Positions 27,056 to 35,818 are shown, counted from the first letter of the stretch. The stretch: DNA of 64,000 nucleotides from Gymnodinialimonas sp. 202GB13-11 (GCF_040932485.1 NZ_JBFRBH010000001.1:2418001-2482000); one strand, 5' to 3'. The notes: generated by a model from the letters alone, not told the origin. Numbers and translations: made by a program.

Positions 27056-28144
27056 TCAGGCGTTCAGCTTCGCCCGGGCCAGTTGGTCCGGGTCGAAATC
27101 AGGTAAAAGATCAGATTGCCGCGCGATCAGATGCGCCGGGGCAAGCTCTCTCAGATGGGTCAGGTCGATGCCGCGAATGCGTGCAATCAGCAGCCGCGCG
27201 AGGCGTTGGCCGGCGGCTTTGTTATCGACCGAGAAGGTGGTCAGCGGTGGGTTTGCGACCGCCGAATCCGGGATGCCGTCATAGGCGATCACTGCGAGGT
27301 CGCGGCCCACTTGCCGCCCCATGCTCTCCGCCGCGCGGTAAAGTCCCAGGGCTGCGAGGTCGAGCGCGCAGACGACTGCCGTTGGCGGCATGTCAGCCGA
27401 CAGAATCTTCCGGCCAGCCGCCTCCCCCGCGGCAATATCCAGCACCCCTTCCGCAATCGTCGCGGGGTCTGCCACCAGCCCAGCTTCTTCCATACCGGAG
27501 AGGAAGCCGTCATAGCGCAGATGTGCGTAGGTGTAGTCGCGTGATCCGTTAATGAACCCGATGCGCTTATGCCCGAAGCCCGCCAGCCGCAGCACGGCCA
27601 ACCGCATCGCATCCTCGCCGGAAATGTCATACCAGGCGCATCCCTCCGGGTCGCCGGTGCGCCCATAAAGGATAAACGGCACCCCGCGCGCCTTGCACAA
27701 GGCCACGCGCGGATCGTCGTACATCGCACGCGGCAGGATGAACCCGTCCGCCTTCCGCTCGTCGATCAGACGCCCCATGGAGGTCACTTCATCATCCACC
27801 CCCGTGGCGGTCGAAACGGTCAGCGTCCAGCTCTCTTCCGAGGCCGCGCGGCTGATCCCGTCGAGGAAATCGGTCAGGAACGGGCGGTGCAGATCGGCGT
27901 TACCGGTATTCAGAACCAGCCCCAGCGACCGGACCCGCCCGGTGCGGATCGCCTGCGCCTGCGCCAGCGGGCGATAGCCCATCCGCTCCGCCGTCCGGGT
28001 GACGCGCGCACGGGTGGATTCCGCGATATCCGGGTAGCCGTTCAGCGCGCGGCTGACCGTCCCTTTCGCCAATCCCAACGCCTCGGCCAGATCATTGATC
28101 GTGACCCTTTGCGTCGTTCCATTGGATGCGCCGTTCGGTTGCAT
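27056..28144 (-). CDS. LacI family transcriptional regulator (glycoside uptake unit)
   Basis: 362 residues. HTH and hinge: TINDLAEALGLAKGTVSRAL then GYPDIAESTRARV and MGYRPLAQAQAIRTGR. The effector domain is ordinary (LGLVLNTGNADLHRPFL; IAYDGIPDSAVANPPLTTF). It is the first gene of the importer operon, so probably autoregulated through the two AAACCGGTTT operators just upstream. Ribosome site GGGGAGGAA. The inducer is presumably the imported glycoside or its hydrolysis product. Confidence 0.92.
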   Translation of the reverse strand: MQPNGASNGTTQRVTINDLAEALGLAKGTVSRALNGYPDIAESTRARVTRTAERMGYRPLAQAQAIRTGRVRSLGLVLNTGNADLHRPFLTDFLDGISRAASEESWTLTVSTATGVDDEVTSMGRLIDERKADGFILPRAMYDDPRVALCKARGVPFILYGRTGDPEGCAWYDISGEDAMRLAVLRLAGFGHKRIGFINGSRDYTYAHLRYDGFLSGMEEAGLVADPATIAEGVLDIAAGEAAGRKILSADMPPTAVVCALDLAALGLYRAAESMGRQVGRDLAVIAYDGIPDSAVANPPLTTFSVDNKAAGQRLARLLIARIRGIDLTHLRELAPAHLIARQSDLLPDFDPDQLARAKLNA

Positions 28145-28174
28145 CGAGTTCCTCCCCGAATCTCAAAATCGAGA

Positions 28175-28190
28175 CCGAAACCGGTTTCGG
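28175..28190. promoter_or_regulatory. LacI-type operator O1 upstream of the importer operon
   Basis: CCGAAACCGGTTTCGG is a perfect 16-bp palindrome with the central CG step typical of LacI-family sites, 31 bp before the LacI start. A second site is centred 32 bp away, close to three helical turns, so both face the same side of the DNA. Confidence 0.8.
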
Positions 28191-28206
28191 CAACGGAAAA
28201 TCGCAA

Positions 28207-28222
28207 TCGAAACCGGTTTTGG
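28207..28222. promoter_or_regulatory. LacI-type operator O2 upstream of the importer operon
   Basis: TCGAAACCGGTTTTGG, two mismatches from O1 and sharing the CGAAACCGGTTT core. Spacing to O1 suggests cooperative binding or promoter occlusion. Confidence 0.75.
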
Positions 28223-28224
28223 TC

Positions 28225-28239
28225 GCTGCAGCGCAGAAA
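28225..28239 (+). promoter_or_regulatory. Third copy of the PhaR-like motif
   Basis: GCTGCAGCGCAGAAA is identical over 15 bases to 10376-10390 in the phasin promoter and directly abuts operator O2. It could bring the importer operon under PhaR control, or be chance or an unrelated repeat. Confidence 0.4.
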
Positions 28240-28249
28240 TCGGAGCGGG

Positions 28250-29221
28250 TTAGTTTAGGGTCTCTCGTAGCCAGTTCGTGATGTCTTCGACGGCCCTATC
28301 AGTCGTTGCAGGGCTTAAGATTTCACCTGCAATTACATGGTGAAACGGGTCGCCGCCCTCTTCCGGAACGGCCACGGGAATGAGGGTCGTATCACCGCCC
28401 CAGCCTTCGGCAAATTCGCGTGCCGCAGGCGCAGAAATCACCTGATCCGTGTCCGCAAACATGAACAAGGCAGGGATCGAAACGCCCGAATAATCCCGTC
28501 CCCGCGTCTCTCGTAGAAGCGTTCCCATCGAAACCGTGGCCACCGTTGGGTACTGAGTCGTCCAGTACGTTTCGTGCCCCTCGTTGATCGGCTCAAAGCT
28601 GCGTTCCGCGCCCGCGATCCACGGAACCCAGACCCTTGCACCGAACAATTCCAGAAGCGGCCCTGCTGGGTTCGCCACCTCGATATTGGGTGAGATCATC
28701 ACCACCGCCTCAACCGCCTCGGCATGTTCCGGCTCAACCAACACGTAAGCCGCCAACGTGGCCCCGGTCGACGTGCCCATGACGATCACCTCGTCGCCCA
28801 CAGACCGCGCGATCTGCAGGAACAACTCGGCATCTGCCACCCAGTCACCCGCCCGCGCGTCACCCAAGGCGGCACCGCTACGGCCATGGCCGGTCAGCCG
28901 TGCGAAAACCAGGTTTGCGCCAAATTGCTCGGCGACACGGTCCGGAACGGGGCGGATTTCCTCTGACGTCGCCGAGAAGCCATGCAGATACAGCACCACG
29001 GTCTCTGTCCGCGCGCCTTCTTCCCCGGCCCAGACGATCCGCGCCTCCGTCCCGGGCGTGATGTCATCGGCATTTTCGCGCGCCGCCAGATAGCCCACCG
29101 GGTCGCTGAATTGCGCTTGCGCCTCCCGCTCGATCCCCTCACCGGGGACAAAGATCACAACGCCCAGCAAAACGCCGAGCGCGATCAGAAGGCGCCCCAA
29201 CCACTTGCCGAACTTACGCAT
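28250..29221 (-). CDS. Alpha/beta hydrolase, membrane-anchored or exported
   Basis: 323 residues. The N-terminus WLGRLLIALGVLLGVVIFVPG is a signal anchor or signal peptide. The fold shows LYLHGFSATSEEI (oxyanion strand), nucleophile Ser in MGTSTGATL, acid Asp in FADTDQVISA and His in DPFHHVIAG. Probably an esterase or lipase of the periplasm or inner-membrane outer face. It overlaps the upstream hydrolase gene by 8 bases; the two are one transcript. Substrate unknown. Confidence 0.85.
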   Translation of the reverse strand: MRKFGKWLGRLLIALGVLLGVVIFVPGEGIEREAQAQFSDPVGYLAARENADDITPGTEARIVWAGEEGARTETVVLYLHGFSATSEEIRPVPDRVAEQFGANLVFARLTGHGRSGAALGDARAGDWVADAELFLQIARSVGDEVIVMGTSTGATLAAYVLVEPEHAEAVEAVVMISPNIEVANPAGPLLELFGARVWVPWIAGAERSFEPINEGHETYWTTQYPTVATVSMGTLLRETRGRDYSGVSIPALFMFADTDQVISAPAAREFAEGWGGDTTLIPVAVPEEGGDPFHHVIAGEILSPATTDRAVEDITNWLRETLN

Positions 29222-29963
29222 TAATCAAAACCTCTTCGACGGCCCGCGTGATCGTATCGAGGCATTCGGGCGTCGAGAACCGATGATCGGCATCCTTGAT
29301 CAGCTCCAGATGAATATCGTCGCCTTCCACATGGTCCAGCAACCGCAAGGCCACGTCCGTCGGCACATCCATATCCGCCGTGCCCTGCAACATCCGCACG
29401 GGCAGGTCGATCTTCAGCGGCTCGCGTAGAACGAAGTGATTGCGCCCATCTTCTATAAGTTTGCGCGTGATGACCATCGCATCCCCGTATTCGGACGGCA
29501 GGGCGATCTCACCCTCCTCCATGACGGTCTTGCGCTCTTCCTCGGTCCAGACCTCCCAATAACCGTCCTCTGTGAAGTCCGGGGCCGCCGCAATCGTCAC
29601 GATCCCGGCCAGCTTCTCGGGCATCCGCTTGGCCAACAACAGTGCCTGCCACCCGCCCATGGAGGAGCCGACGACAACCACCTTCTCTTCGGTCAGTGCG
29701 CTGATCGCCGCCACCGTGTCTTCATGCCAGTCGCCAATACATCCATCGGTGAATTCACCCGAACTCTCGCCGTGGCCCGAATAGTCGAATCGCAGAAATT
29801 CACGGCCCGATCTGCGCGCCCAGGCTTCCAGATGCACCGCCTTCGTGCCGGTCATGTCCGACCGCAACCCACCCAAAAACACCACCGCCGGCATCCGCCC
29901 GGAAAATTTGTGATAGGCCAGTTGCCGCCCCTGCTCGGTCTCCAGAAACTGAGTGTCGCCCAT
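29214..29963 (-). CDS. Alpha/beta hydrolase, cytoplasmic
   Basis: 249 residues. VFLGGLRSDMTGTKA supplies the oxyanion region, VVGSSMGGWQALL the nucleophile Ser, and a C-terminal KDADHRFSTPE the catalytic His. No signal peptide. It resembles the palmitoyl-thioesterase ABHD10-like esterases that are common in alphaproteobacteria; the exact substrate cannot be told. First gene of a two-hydrolase operon, divergent from the ArsR-SRPBCC operon. Confidence 0.85.
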   Translation of the reverse strand: MGDTQFLETEQGRQLAYHKFSGRMPAVVFLGGLRSDMTGTKAVHLEAWARRSGREFLRFDYSGHGESSGEFTDGCIGDWHEDTVAAISALTEEKVVVVGSSMGGWQALLLAKRMPEKLAGIVTIAAAPDFTEDGYWEVWTEEERKTVMEEGEIALPSEYGDAMVITRKLIEDGRNHFVLREPLKIDLPVRMLQGTADMDVPTDVALRLLDHVEGDDIHLELIKDADHRFSTPECLDTITRAVEEVLINA

Positions 29964-30075
29964 TTACCTGCCCCTTATTTCACTGGCCTTTCGCTGCGCG
30001 GCACCCTGCCCCGCCACGCCCGCTACCGCAACACGATCACCACGTCATGGGCGGAGGCTTGCGCAAATCTTATAG

Positions 30076-30107
30076 GTGACCATCTTGTCACGTAACTAAA
30101 TAGTCAC
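30076..30107. promoter_or_regulatory. Candidate ArsR-type operator region
   Basis: GTGAC (30076-30080) and GTCAC (30087-30091) form an inverted repeat, and a further GTCAC lies at 30103-30107, 14 bp before the ArsR-SRPBCC start. The A+T-rich TAACTAAATAGTCACATATA between is a plausible promoter core. Such repeats in front of an ArsR gene usually mark autoregulation. Confidence 0.5.
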
Positions 30108-30120
30108 ATATACTCACCCC

Positions 30121-30885
30121 ATGGATGCGATTTTCAAAGCCCTGGGCGACCCCGCCCGCCGTGCGATCCTCGACAGCCTCAAGGCGCGCGACGGTCAGAC
30201 CCTCTCCGATCTCGAAGAGCAGTTCGAGATGACGCGCTTCGGCGTGATGAAACACCTCAACGTGCTGGAAGACGCCTCCCTCATCGTCACGACCAAGAAG
30301 GGCAGGTTCAAATTCCACTACCTCAACGCGCTTCCCTTGCAGGAGGCGATTGACCGCTGGATCGACCCGCTTCTGGCCAAACCCGCCGCCCGCGCCGTGA
30401 TTGATCTCAAATCCAAGCTGGAGACTGCTCAAATGTTAGATACGTCCAACCACCCCGACTTCGTCCACCAGACGATCATCCAATGCACCGCCGCCGCCCT
30501 TTGGGACGCGTTGATCAATGGCGAGGCCACGCCGCATTACTATTTCGACACCGTACTAGAAGGCGACGCGAACCCCGGCGAAACCCTCATCTACCGCGCC
30601 CCCGACGGGTCAGAGATGCTGAGCTGCGATGTCATCGCCGCCGACCCGCCGAACCGGCTGGAAATGACCTTCGCCCCGCACTTCATCCCCAACGCCGCCC
30701 CCTCCCGCCATGTCTACCTCATCGACGAAATGCCCGGCGCCTGCCGCCTGACGATCGAGCACTACAACCTGCCGCCCGAAATGGCCGGCATCCGCAACGG
30801 CTGGGTACTCATCGCCTCACGCCTAAAGACCTGGCTGGAGACGGGCACCGCCCTGCCTGTCACGCCCGAAATGATGGGACGCTAA
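30121..30885 (+). CDS. ArsR-type HTH regulator fused to an SRPBCC/AHSA1 domain
   Basis: 254 residues. Residues 1-95 are a winged helix of the ArsR family (IFKALGDPARRAILDSLKA, TRFGVMKHLNVLEDASLI) without the metal-binding cysteines of ArsR/SmtB. Residues about 110-245 are an AHSA1-type START-like fold (VHQTIIQCTAAALWDALING, SRLKTWLETG) able to hold a hydrophobic ligand. The fusion suggests a one-component sensor. Leads an operon with a free SRPBCC protein and a MAPEG protein. Confidence 0.88.
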   Translation: MDAIFKALGDPARRAILDSLKARDGQTLSDLEEQFEMTRFGVMKHLNVLEDASLIVTTKKGRFKFHYLNALPLQEAIDRWIDPLLAKPAARAVIDLKSKLETAQMLDTSNHPDFVHQTIIQCTAAALWDALINGEATPHYYFDTVLEGDANPGETLIYRAPDGSEMLSCDVIAADPPNRLEMTFAPHFIPNAAPSRHVYLIDEMPGACRLTIEHYNLPPEMAGIRNGWVLIASRLKTWLETGTALPVTPEMMGR

Positions 30886-30888
30886 GCC

Positions 30889-31332
30889 ATGACCGCAAAA
30901 CCCGATTTCATGATGCAGACCTATATCCGCTGCACCCACGATGCGCTCTGGGACGCGCTACGCGACCCAGAGGCGATCTCGGCCTACCACTTCCTATCGC
31001 CGAAGATCACGCTGGCCGATGGTGTCTATACCTACGAGACGCCCGATGGCCGCACGATGATGCTGGCCCGCACGCTGGTCGAGGATCCGAAATCGCGCCT
31101 TGAACACACGTTCGAGCCGCACTGGGCTCCAGACATCCCGCCCTCGCGCTCCGTCTTCGTGCTGACGCCCGAGGCCAACCACATGAAGCTCGTGATCGAG
31201 CATTACGACCTGCACTTTCCCGTCGTGCCCGGCGAAGGCGTCGCCGACGGGTGGGAGCGCTGGGCCGCAGGCCTGAAAACCTTCCTCGAGACCGGCGAGG
31301 CCCTTCGTTTCAATGAGAAAGGAACCCTCTGA
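30889..31332 (+). CDS. SRPBCC (AHSA1-like) domain protein
   Basis: 147 residues, a stand-alone START-like fold very similar in layout to the C-terminal half of the preceding regulator (TYIRCTHDALWDALRDPEAI, MKLVIEHYDLHFP, GLKTFLETGEALRF). It starts three bases after that gene. Binds a small hydrophobic molecule or acts as a co-chaperone in relatives; the ligand is unknown. Confidence 0.85.
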   Translation: MTAKPDFMMQTYIRCTHDALWDALRDPEAISAYHFLSPKITLADGVYTYETPDGRTMMLARTLVEDPKSRLEHTFEPHWAPDIPPSRSVFVLTPEANHMKLVIEHYDLHFPVVPGEGVADGWERWAAGLKTFLETGEALRFNEKGTL

Positions 31333-31730
31333 TGACACCCGAACTCTTCTGGCTCACCATGACCGCCCTGCTGGCCGCCACCATGTGGATGCCCTTCATC
31401 ATCGGGGTGAACGCCGTCGGCATGCCGATGCCAACCGAGAACCGTCCGCCGGACGTGTCCCAGGCCCCGCCTTGGATCCACCGCGCCTGGCGCGCGCACC
31501 TCAACCTGTTGGAGCAGTTCTTGCCCTTCGCCGTGATTGTCCTGATCGCCCATCTGGCGGGCGTTTCCACCCCGGTCACGGCGGCGGCGGCCATGGCGTT
31601 CTTCATCATCCGCGTGGTCCACGCCATCTGGATGATCGCGGGCCTGCCCGTCCTTCCCGTGCGCCCGATCCTGTTCACCCTCGGTTGGGTCGCGATCTGC
31701 GTGATCGGCGGCGCCGTATTACTGGCCTAG
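31332..31730 (+). CDS. MAPEG family membrane protein
   Basis: 132 residues, four hydrophobic helices. PPWIHRAWRAHLNLLEQFLPF is the MAPEG signature region (R-A-H-x-N-x-x-E), found in membrane glutathione transferase-like proteins; the line is broken here after FLPF. The start overlaps the previous stop (TGATG). The operon pairs ligand-binding START domains with a possible glutathione-linked membrane enzyme, suggesting a response to a hydrophobic compound. Confidence 0.85.
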   Translation: MTPELFWLTMTALLAATMWMPFIIGVNAVGMPMPTENRPPDVSQAPPWIHRAWRAHLNLLEQFLPFAVIVLIAHLAGVSTPVTAAAAMAFFIIRVVHAIWMIAGLPVLPVRPILFTLGWVAICVIGGAVLLA

Positions 31731-32389
31731 GCGTCCAAGGACTGCGCCAAGACCCGGCTGATCTCTTTCAGGCTTCGCTCTGACTGATCCGCCCATTCAT
31801 TGAATGCCCCCTGAACCGCCTGCATCGCCTTTTGCGATGTGGGCGGTTTGTCGATCACCCCTTCGGCAATCAACCGCCCGACCACATCCTTGCCCAGCAC
31901 GTATCCATCTACCCCCATCTTGCGCAGCATGTACTGCGCTGAGGTTCCGCTCATGTGGCTGCCGCCCTTGCCGAGCCACTGCAAGAGACCTGCGAAATCC
32001 TCGCGCGGCCAGCCCGCGATCTTCGCGCCAAAGCCGCCCTCAACACTCTGGATCAGTTGCGCATTCACCTGCACCGCGCGGATTTTCTTCCCGTTCCGCA
32101 CAATTCGCGTATCAGCCGCCAGTTCCTCAAACCAATCCTCCGGCATGAACGCGCAACGGCCCACATCGAACCCCTCAAACGCAGCCTCAAAGCCGGGCCA
32201 CTTCTTCTCGATCACATCCCAGTTGAAGCCCGCCTGAAAAACCGCCCGCTTCATCTCCGCCAGCCAACGATCATCCGGGACCGCCGCCACCTCCGCCTGC
32301 GGCGCGACCGGTGTGACAGCGCCCAGCACAGCCTCAACACTGCCTTTCCGCTCCGCCGCAATCGCCAAAATCTCGTCAAACGTCCGCAT
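31727..32389 (-). CDS. DNA-3-methyladenine glycosylase I-like protein
   Basis: 220 residues of the Tag-like HhH fold: FQAGFNWDVIEKKWPGFEAAF, IVRNGKKIRAVQVNAQLI, and YVLGKDVVGRLIAEGVID match the Tag core. The N-terminal Cys/His and C-terminal His/Cys zinc ligands of E. coli Tag are not present, so this belongs to the divergent, zinc-free branch. It would remove alkylated adenine from DNA if active. Convergent with the MAPEG gene, overlapping its stop by three bases. Confidence 0.8.
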   Translation of the reverse strand: MRTFDEILAIAAERKGSVEAVLGAVTPVAPQAEVAAVPDDRWLAEMKRAVFQAGFNWDVIEKKWPGFEAAFEGFDVGRCAFMPEDWFEELAADTRIVRNGKKIRAVQVNAQLIQSVEGGFGAKIAGWPREDFAGLLQWLGKGGSHMSGTSAQYMLRKMGVDGYVLGKDVVGRLIAEGVIDKPPTSQKAMQAVQGAFNEWADQSERSLKEISRVLAQSLDA

Positions 32390-32501
32390 CGTCCGCTCCT
32401 CCTCGCAGGCCCGAACCCCAGTCTGCGCGCATTTCCCCCGGCCTGCCAGCCCGCTCCTGACAAGCCATTGACGCCCCCGCCCGCCCCTCTAGGGTGGCGC
32501 A

Positions 32502-33653
32502 ATGGCCGACGCTCCCCGCCTTCTGATCCCTACCCTTTCGGCCGTGAATTTCATCGTGGGCATGGGCGCTTTTCTGACCGTCGGCATCATCGAGCCCATC
32601 GCCGATGATTTCGGCGTCACCGACGCGCAATCCGGCGCGCTTCTGACCACTTACGCCATCCTCTACGCGATCTTGTCGCCACTGCTGGTGTCTCTTGCAG
32701 GCCGGATCGGCCGCCGGCGCGTTCTGGCCATGGGCCTCGCCATCTTTGGCCTCTCCGCCCTGATCTCCGCCATCGCGCCGACGCTGTTCACACTCCACGT
32801 GTCACGCGGCATCGCGGCCATGGGCGCAGGCGTCATCACACCCGTCACCGCCGCCGTCGCCGCCATGCTCACTGCGCCCGAGCGCCGCGCCCGAACGCTC
32901 GCCGCCGTCTTCGCGGGCCTGACCATCGCGCAAGCCGTGGGCATCCCCATCGGCGGCTGGGTCGCCTACACCTTCGGCTGGCGCTATGCCTTCGCCATCG
33001 TCGCCATCCTCTCTGTCCCCGCGCTGATCCTGCTCTGGCGCATCGTGCCCGCTGGCCTCTCTTTCGCCCCCGTCTCTCTCAAGGACCTCGGCAAAACCCT
33101 GGCGGACCTGCCCCTGATGGCCGCCGTCTTCTTCACCGCGACGTTCCTCTGCTCCATCTTCGTCCTCTACACCTACTTCGCGCCGCTCTTGGCAGCCGAC
33201 ATGGGCTATGCCCGTGACGGCATTACCGTAGCCCTTTTCATCTTCGGCCTCGGCGCCATTGCGGGCAATTTTACCGGCGGCGCGATGAGCGACCGCATCG
33301 GTGCCTCCCGCACGCTCCTCATCCTGACGCTCCTGCAAATCGCCACCCTACCGCTCTATTCCTACTTGCCCCTGCCCACCTGGCTTCTCATGGCCTACAC
33401 CTTCCTCTGGTCCGTCATCGGCTGGTCCTTCGGCGCAGCCCAGCAAGTCCGCCTCGTCACCCTCGACCCCGCCCGCGCGCCCGTCCTGCTCTCCCTGAAC
33501 GCCGCCTGCATCTACGTGGGCGCCGCCGCCGGGTCCGCCATCGGTGGGGCCGTGATCGAGGCGCGTTCGGAATCAACACTCGGCCTCGCCGCCACCCTTG
33601 TCATGATCGCCGCCCTCGCCCACCTGATCGCATCTGACCGCGCCACCCGTTGA
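32502..33653 (+). CDS. MFS transporter, DHA1-type
   Basis: 383 residues, about 12 hydrophobic helices. LAGRIGRRRVLAMGL is the loop 2-3 signature and GGAMSDRIGASRTLLI its repeat in the second half; RGIAAMGAGVITPVTAAV and FAGLTIAQAVGIPIGGWVA are motif-B/C-like parts of the drug:proton antiporter branch. Probably an inner-membrane exporter of a small molecule (arabinose/drug-efflux type). Alone on its transcript. Confidence 0.88.
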   Translation: MADAPRLLIPTLSAVNFIVGMGAFLTVGIIEPIADDFGVTDAQSGALLTTYAILYAILSPLLVSLAGRIGRRRVLAMGLAIFGLSALISAIAPTLFTLHVSRGIAAMGAGVITPVTAAVAAMLTAPERRARTLAAVFAGLTIAQAVGIPIGGWVAYTFGWRYAFAIVAILSVPALILLWRIVPAGLSFAPVSLKDLGKTLADLPLMAAVFFTATFLCSIFVLYTYFAPLLAADMGYARDGITVALFIFGLGAIAGNFTGGAMSDRIGASRTLLILTLLQIATLPLYSYLPLPTWLLMAYTFLWSVIGWSFGAAQQVRLVTLDPARAPVLLSLNAACIYVGAAAGSAIGGAVIEARSESTLGLAATLVMIAALAHLIASDRATR

Positions 33654-33740
33654 CAAAATACGCCTCCAGCGCGACAAGGCCGCACATCATACCCGCAACC
33701 GGGCGTTCCGTAGGCGCCAAACCGACGAGGAGCCAGAAAG

Positions 33741-35687
33741 ATGGCCCAAATCTCCCTTACCTTCCCCGATGGCAATTCGCGCGACTACGACGCCGGGATC
33801 ACCCCCGCTGACGTCGCCGCCACCATCTCCAATTCGCTCGCGAAAAAGGCCATCTCGGCCACCGTCAATGGCGCTCATCACGACCTGCAATGGCCCATCG
33901 ATGCCGACGCCTCAATCGCGATTCACACGCTCAAGGATGACGATCAGGCGCTGGAACTGATCCGCCACGACTGCGCCCACATCATGGCCCGCGCGGTGCA
34001 AGAGATCTGGCCGGACGTCAAAGTCACCATCGGCCCCGTGCGCGACAATGGCTGGTTCTACGATTTCGACCGGGAAGAGCCGTTTACGCCCGAAGACCTC
34101 GGCGCCATCGAGGCCAAGATGAAAGAAATCATCAACGCCCGCGATGCCGTACGCACCGAGGTTTGGGACCGCGAAAAGGTTCGCGCGCACTACGAAGGCA
34201 CGAATGAACCCTACAAGGTCGAACTCCTCGACCGCATCCCCGGGGATGAACCGATCCGCATGTACTGGCACGGCGAATGGATGGACCTCTGCCGTGGCCC
34301 GCACCTCCAGCACACCGGTCAGGTCCCCGCCGACGCCTTCAAACTAATGTCGGTGGCCGCGGCCTACTGGCTCGGCGACAACACGCGCCCCATGCTCCAA
34401 CGGATCTACGGTGTCGCTTTCAAGAACCGTGACGACCTCAAGAAGCACCTGAATTTCCTGGAAGAAGCCGCCAAGCGCGACCACCGCCGCCTCGGGAAAG
34501 AAATGGGCCTCTTCCACATGCAGGAAGAAGCGCCGGGGCAGGTGTTCTGGCACCCCAATGGCTGGACCGTTTATACCGAACTGCAAGATTACATGCGCCG
34601 GCAGCAACGCGCGGGCGATTATGTGGAGGTCAACACGCCGCAACTGGTGAACCGCAAGCTCTGGGAAGAGTCCGGCCACTGGGAAAAGTATCAGGAAAAC
34701 ATGTTCATCGTCGAAGTGGACGAAGATCATGCCCGCGAAAAGGCCGTCAACGCGCTCAAGCCGATGAACTGCCCCTGCCATGTGCAGATCTTCAACCAGG
34801 GCCTGAAATCCTACCGCGACCTGCCGATGCGCATGGCTGAATTCGGCTCCTGCGCGCGCTATGAACCTTCCGGCGCGCTGCACGGCATCATGCGTGTGCG
34901 CGGCTTCACGCAGGACGATGGCCATATCTTCTGCCGCGAGGATCAGATCGAGGAAGAGACCAAGATCTACATCGATTTCCTCTCGAACATCTATCGCGAT
35001 CTCGGCTTCCCGGAATACGAGGTTCTGCTGTCCACCCGCCCCGACGTGCGCGCCGGATCGGATGAGACTTGGGACAAGGCCGAAGCCGCGCTCTTGTCTG
35101 CGACCCGCGCTGCGGGGATCGAGCCGGAAATCAACCCTGGCGAAGGCGCGTTCTATGGTCCGAAGCTCGAATTCACGCTGACCGATGCCATCGGTCGGAA
35201 ATGGCAATGCGGCACCCATCAGGTCGATTTCGTCCTGCCCGAACGGCTGGACGCGACCTACATCGCCGAAGACGGCGCCAAGCACCGCCCCGTGATGCTC
35301 CACCGCGCCTGCCTTGGCAGTTTCGAGCGGTTTATCGGCATCCTGATTGAGGAGCATTCGGGCAAGCTGCCCTTCTGGCTCGCGCCCCGTCAGGTCGTCG
35401 TGGCCTCCATTGTCTCGGAAGCCGATGATTTCGTGCATGAAACCGTCGCCGCCCTCAAAGCGGCAGGGGTGCGGGCCGAGGCGGATATTCGCAACGAGAA
35501 GATCAACTTCAAGGTCCGCGAGCATTCCGTCGGCAAGGTCCCCGCGATCCTCGCCATCGGGCGGCAAGAGGTCGAAAACCGCACCGTCACCCTGCGCCGT
35601 CTGGGCGAGAAGCAGACCAGTGTCTTGCCGCTGGATGAAGTGGTGCAAGATCTGGCAGCCGAGGCGATCCCGCCCGATCTGCGCTAA
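33741..35687 (+). CDS. thrS: Threonine--tRNA ligase
   Basis: 648 residues, full length. N-terminal TGS domain ([19 protein letters not shown]), editing domain with [17 protein letters not shown] and the H-x-x-x-H/C-H zinc-like site of the second domain, class II core ([20 protein letters not shown] as motif 2; GCYERFIGIL-equivalent [14 protein letters not shown] as motif 3), and a C-terminal anticodon-binding domain ([13 protein letters not shown]). Charges tRNA-Thr. Strong GAGGAG before the ATG. No T-box leader is visible. A hairpin follows the stop codon. Confidence 0.98.
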   Translation: MAQISLTFPDGNSRDYDAGITPADVAATISNSLAKKAISATVNGAHHDLQWPIDADASIAIHTLKDDDQALELIRHDCAHIMARAVQEIWPDVKVTIGPVRDNGWFYDFDREEPFTPEDLGAIEAKMKEIINARDAVRTEVWDREKVRAHYEGTNEPYKVELLDRIPGDEPIRMYWHGEWMDLCRGPHLQHTGQVPADAFKLMSVAAAYWLGDNTRPMLQRIYGVAFKNRDDLKKHLNFLEEAAKRDHRRLGKEMGLFHMQEEAPGQVFWHPNGWTVYTELQDYMRRQQRAGDYVEVNTPQLVNRKLWEESGHWEKYQENMFIVEVDEDHAREKAVNALKPMNCPCHVQIFNQGLKSYRDLPMRMAEFGSCARYEPSGALHGIMRVRGFTQDDGHIFCREDQIEEETKIYIDFLSNIYRDLGFPEYEVLLSTRPDVRAGSDETWDKAEAALLSATRAAGIEPEINPGEGAFYGPKLEFTLTDAIGRKWQCGTHQVDFVLPERLDATYIAEDGAKHRPVMLHRACLGSFERFIGILIEEHSGKLPFWLAPRQVVVASIVSEADDFVHETVAALKAAGVRAEADIRNEKINFKVREHSVGKVPAILAIGRQEVENRTVTLRRLGEKQTSVLPLDEVVQDLAAEAIPPDLR

Positions 35688-35694
35688 TCTAGCG

Positions 35695-35720
35695 CCATCC
35701 GGGCCCCTCCGCCCGGATGG
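35695..35720 (+). terminator. Hairpin after thrS
   Basis: CCATCCGGGC (35695-35704) and GCCCGGATGG (35711-35720) are perfect 10-bp arms with a 6-base loop, 8 bases after the thrS stop codon. Only weak T content follows, so termination may be partial. Confidence 0.65.
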
Positions 35721-35818
35721 CCACAGTCTTGCCACAATTCAGTCAGCATTCCGCCAATCCGTTCGGTTACCTTCACGTCAACAAGCCGAGTCAGTCGGCG
35801 GTTTTGCAGGTATCGAGT

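Noticed and set aside
33654-33740. T-box or other leader riboswitch before thrS (and before serS at 50717-50884)
   Set aside because: The gaps are short and I find no T-box bulge, specifier or antiterminator pattern; T-boxes are also not expected in alphaproteobacteria.
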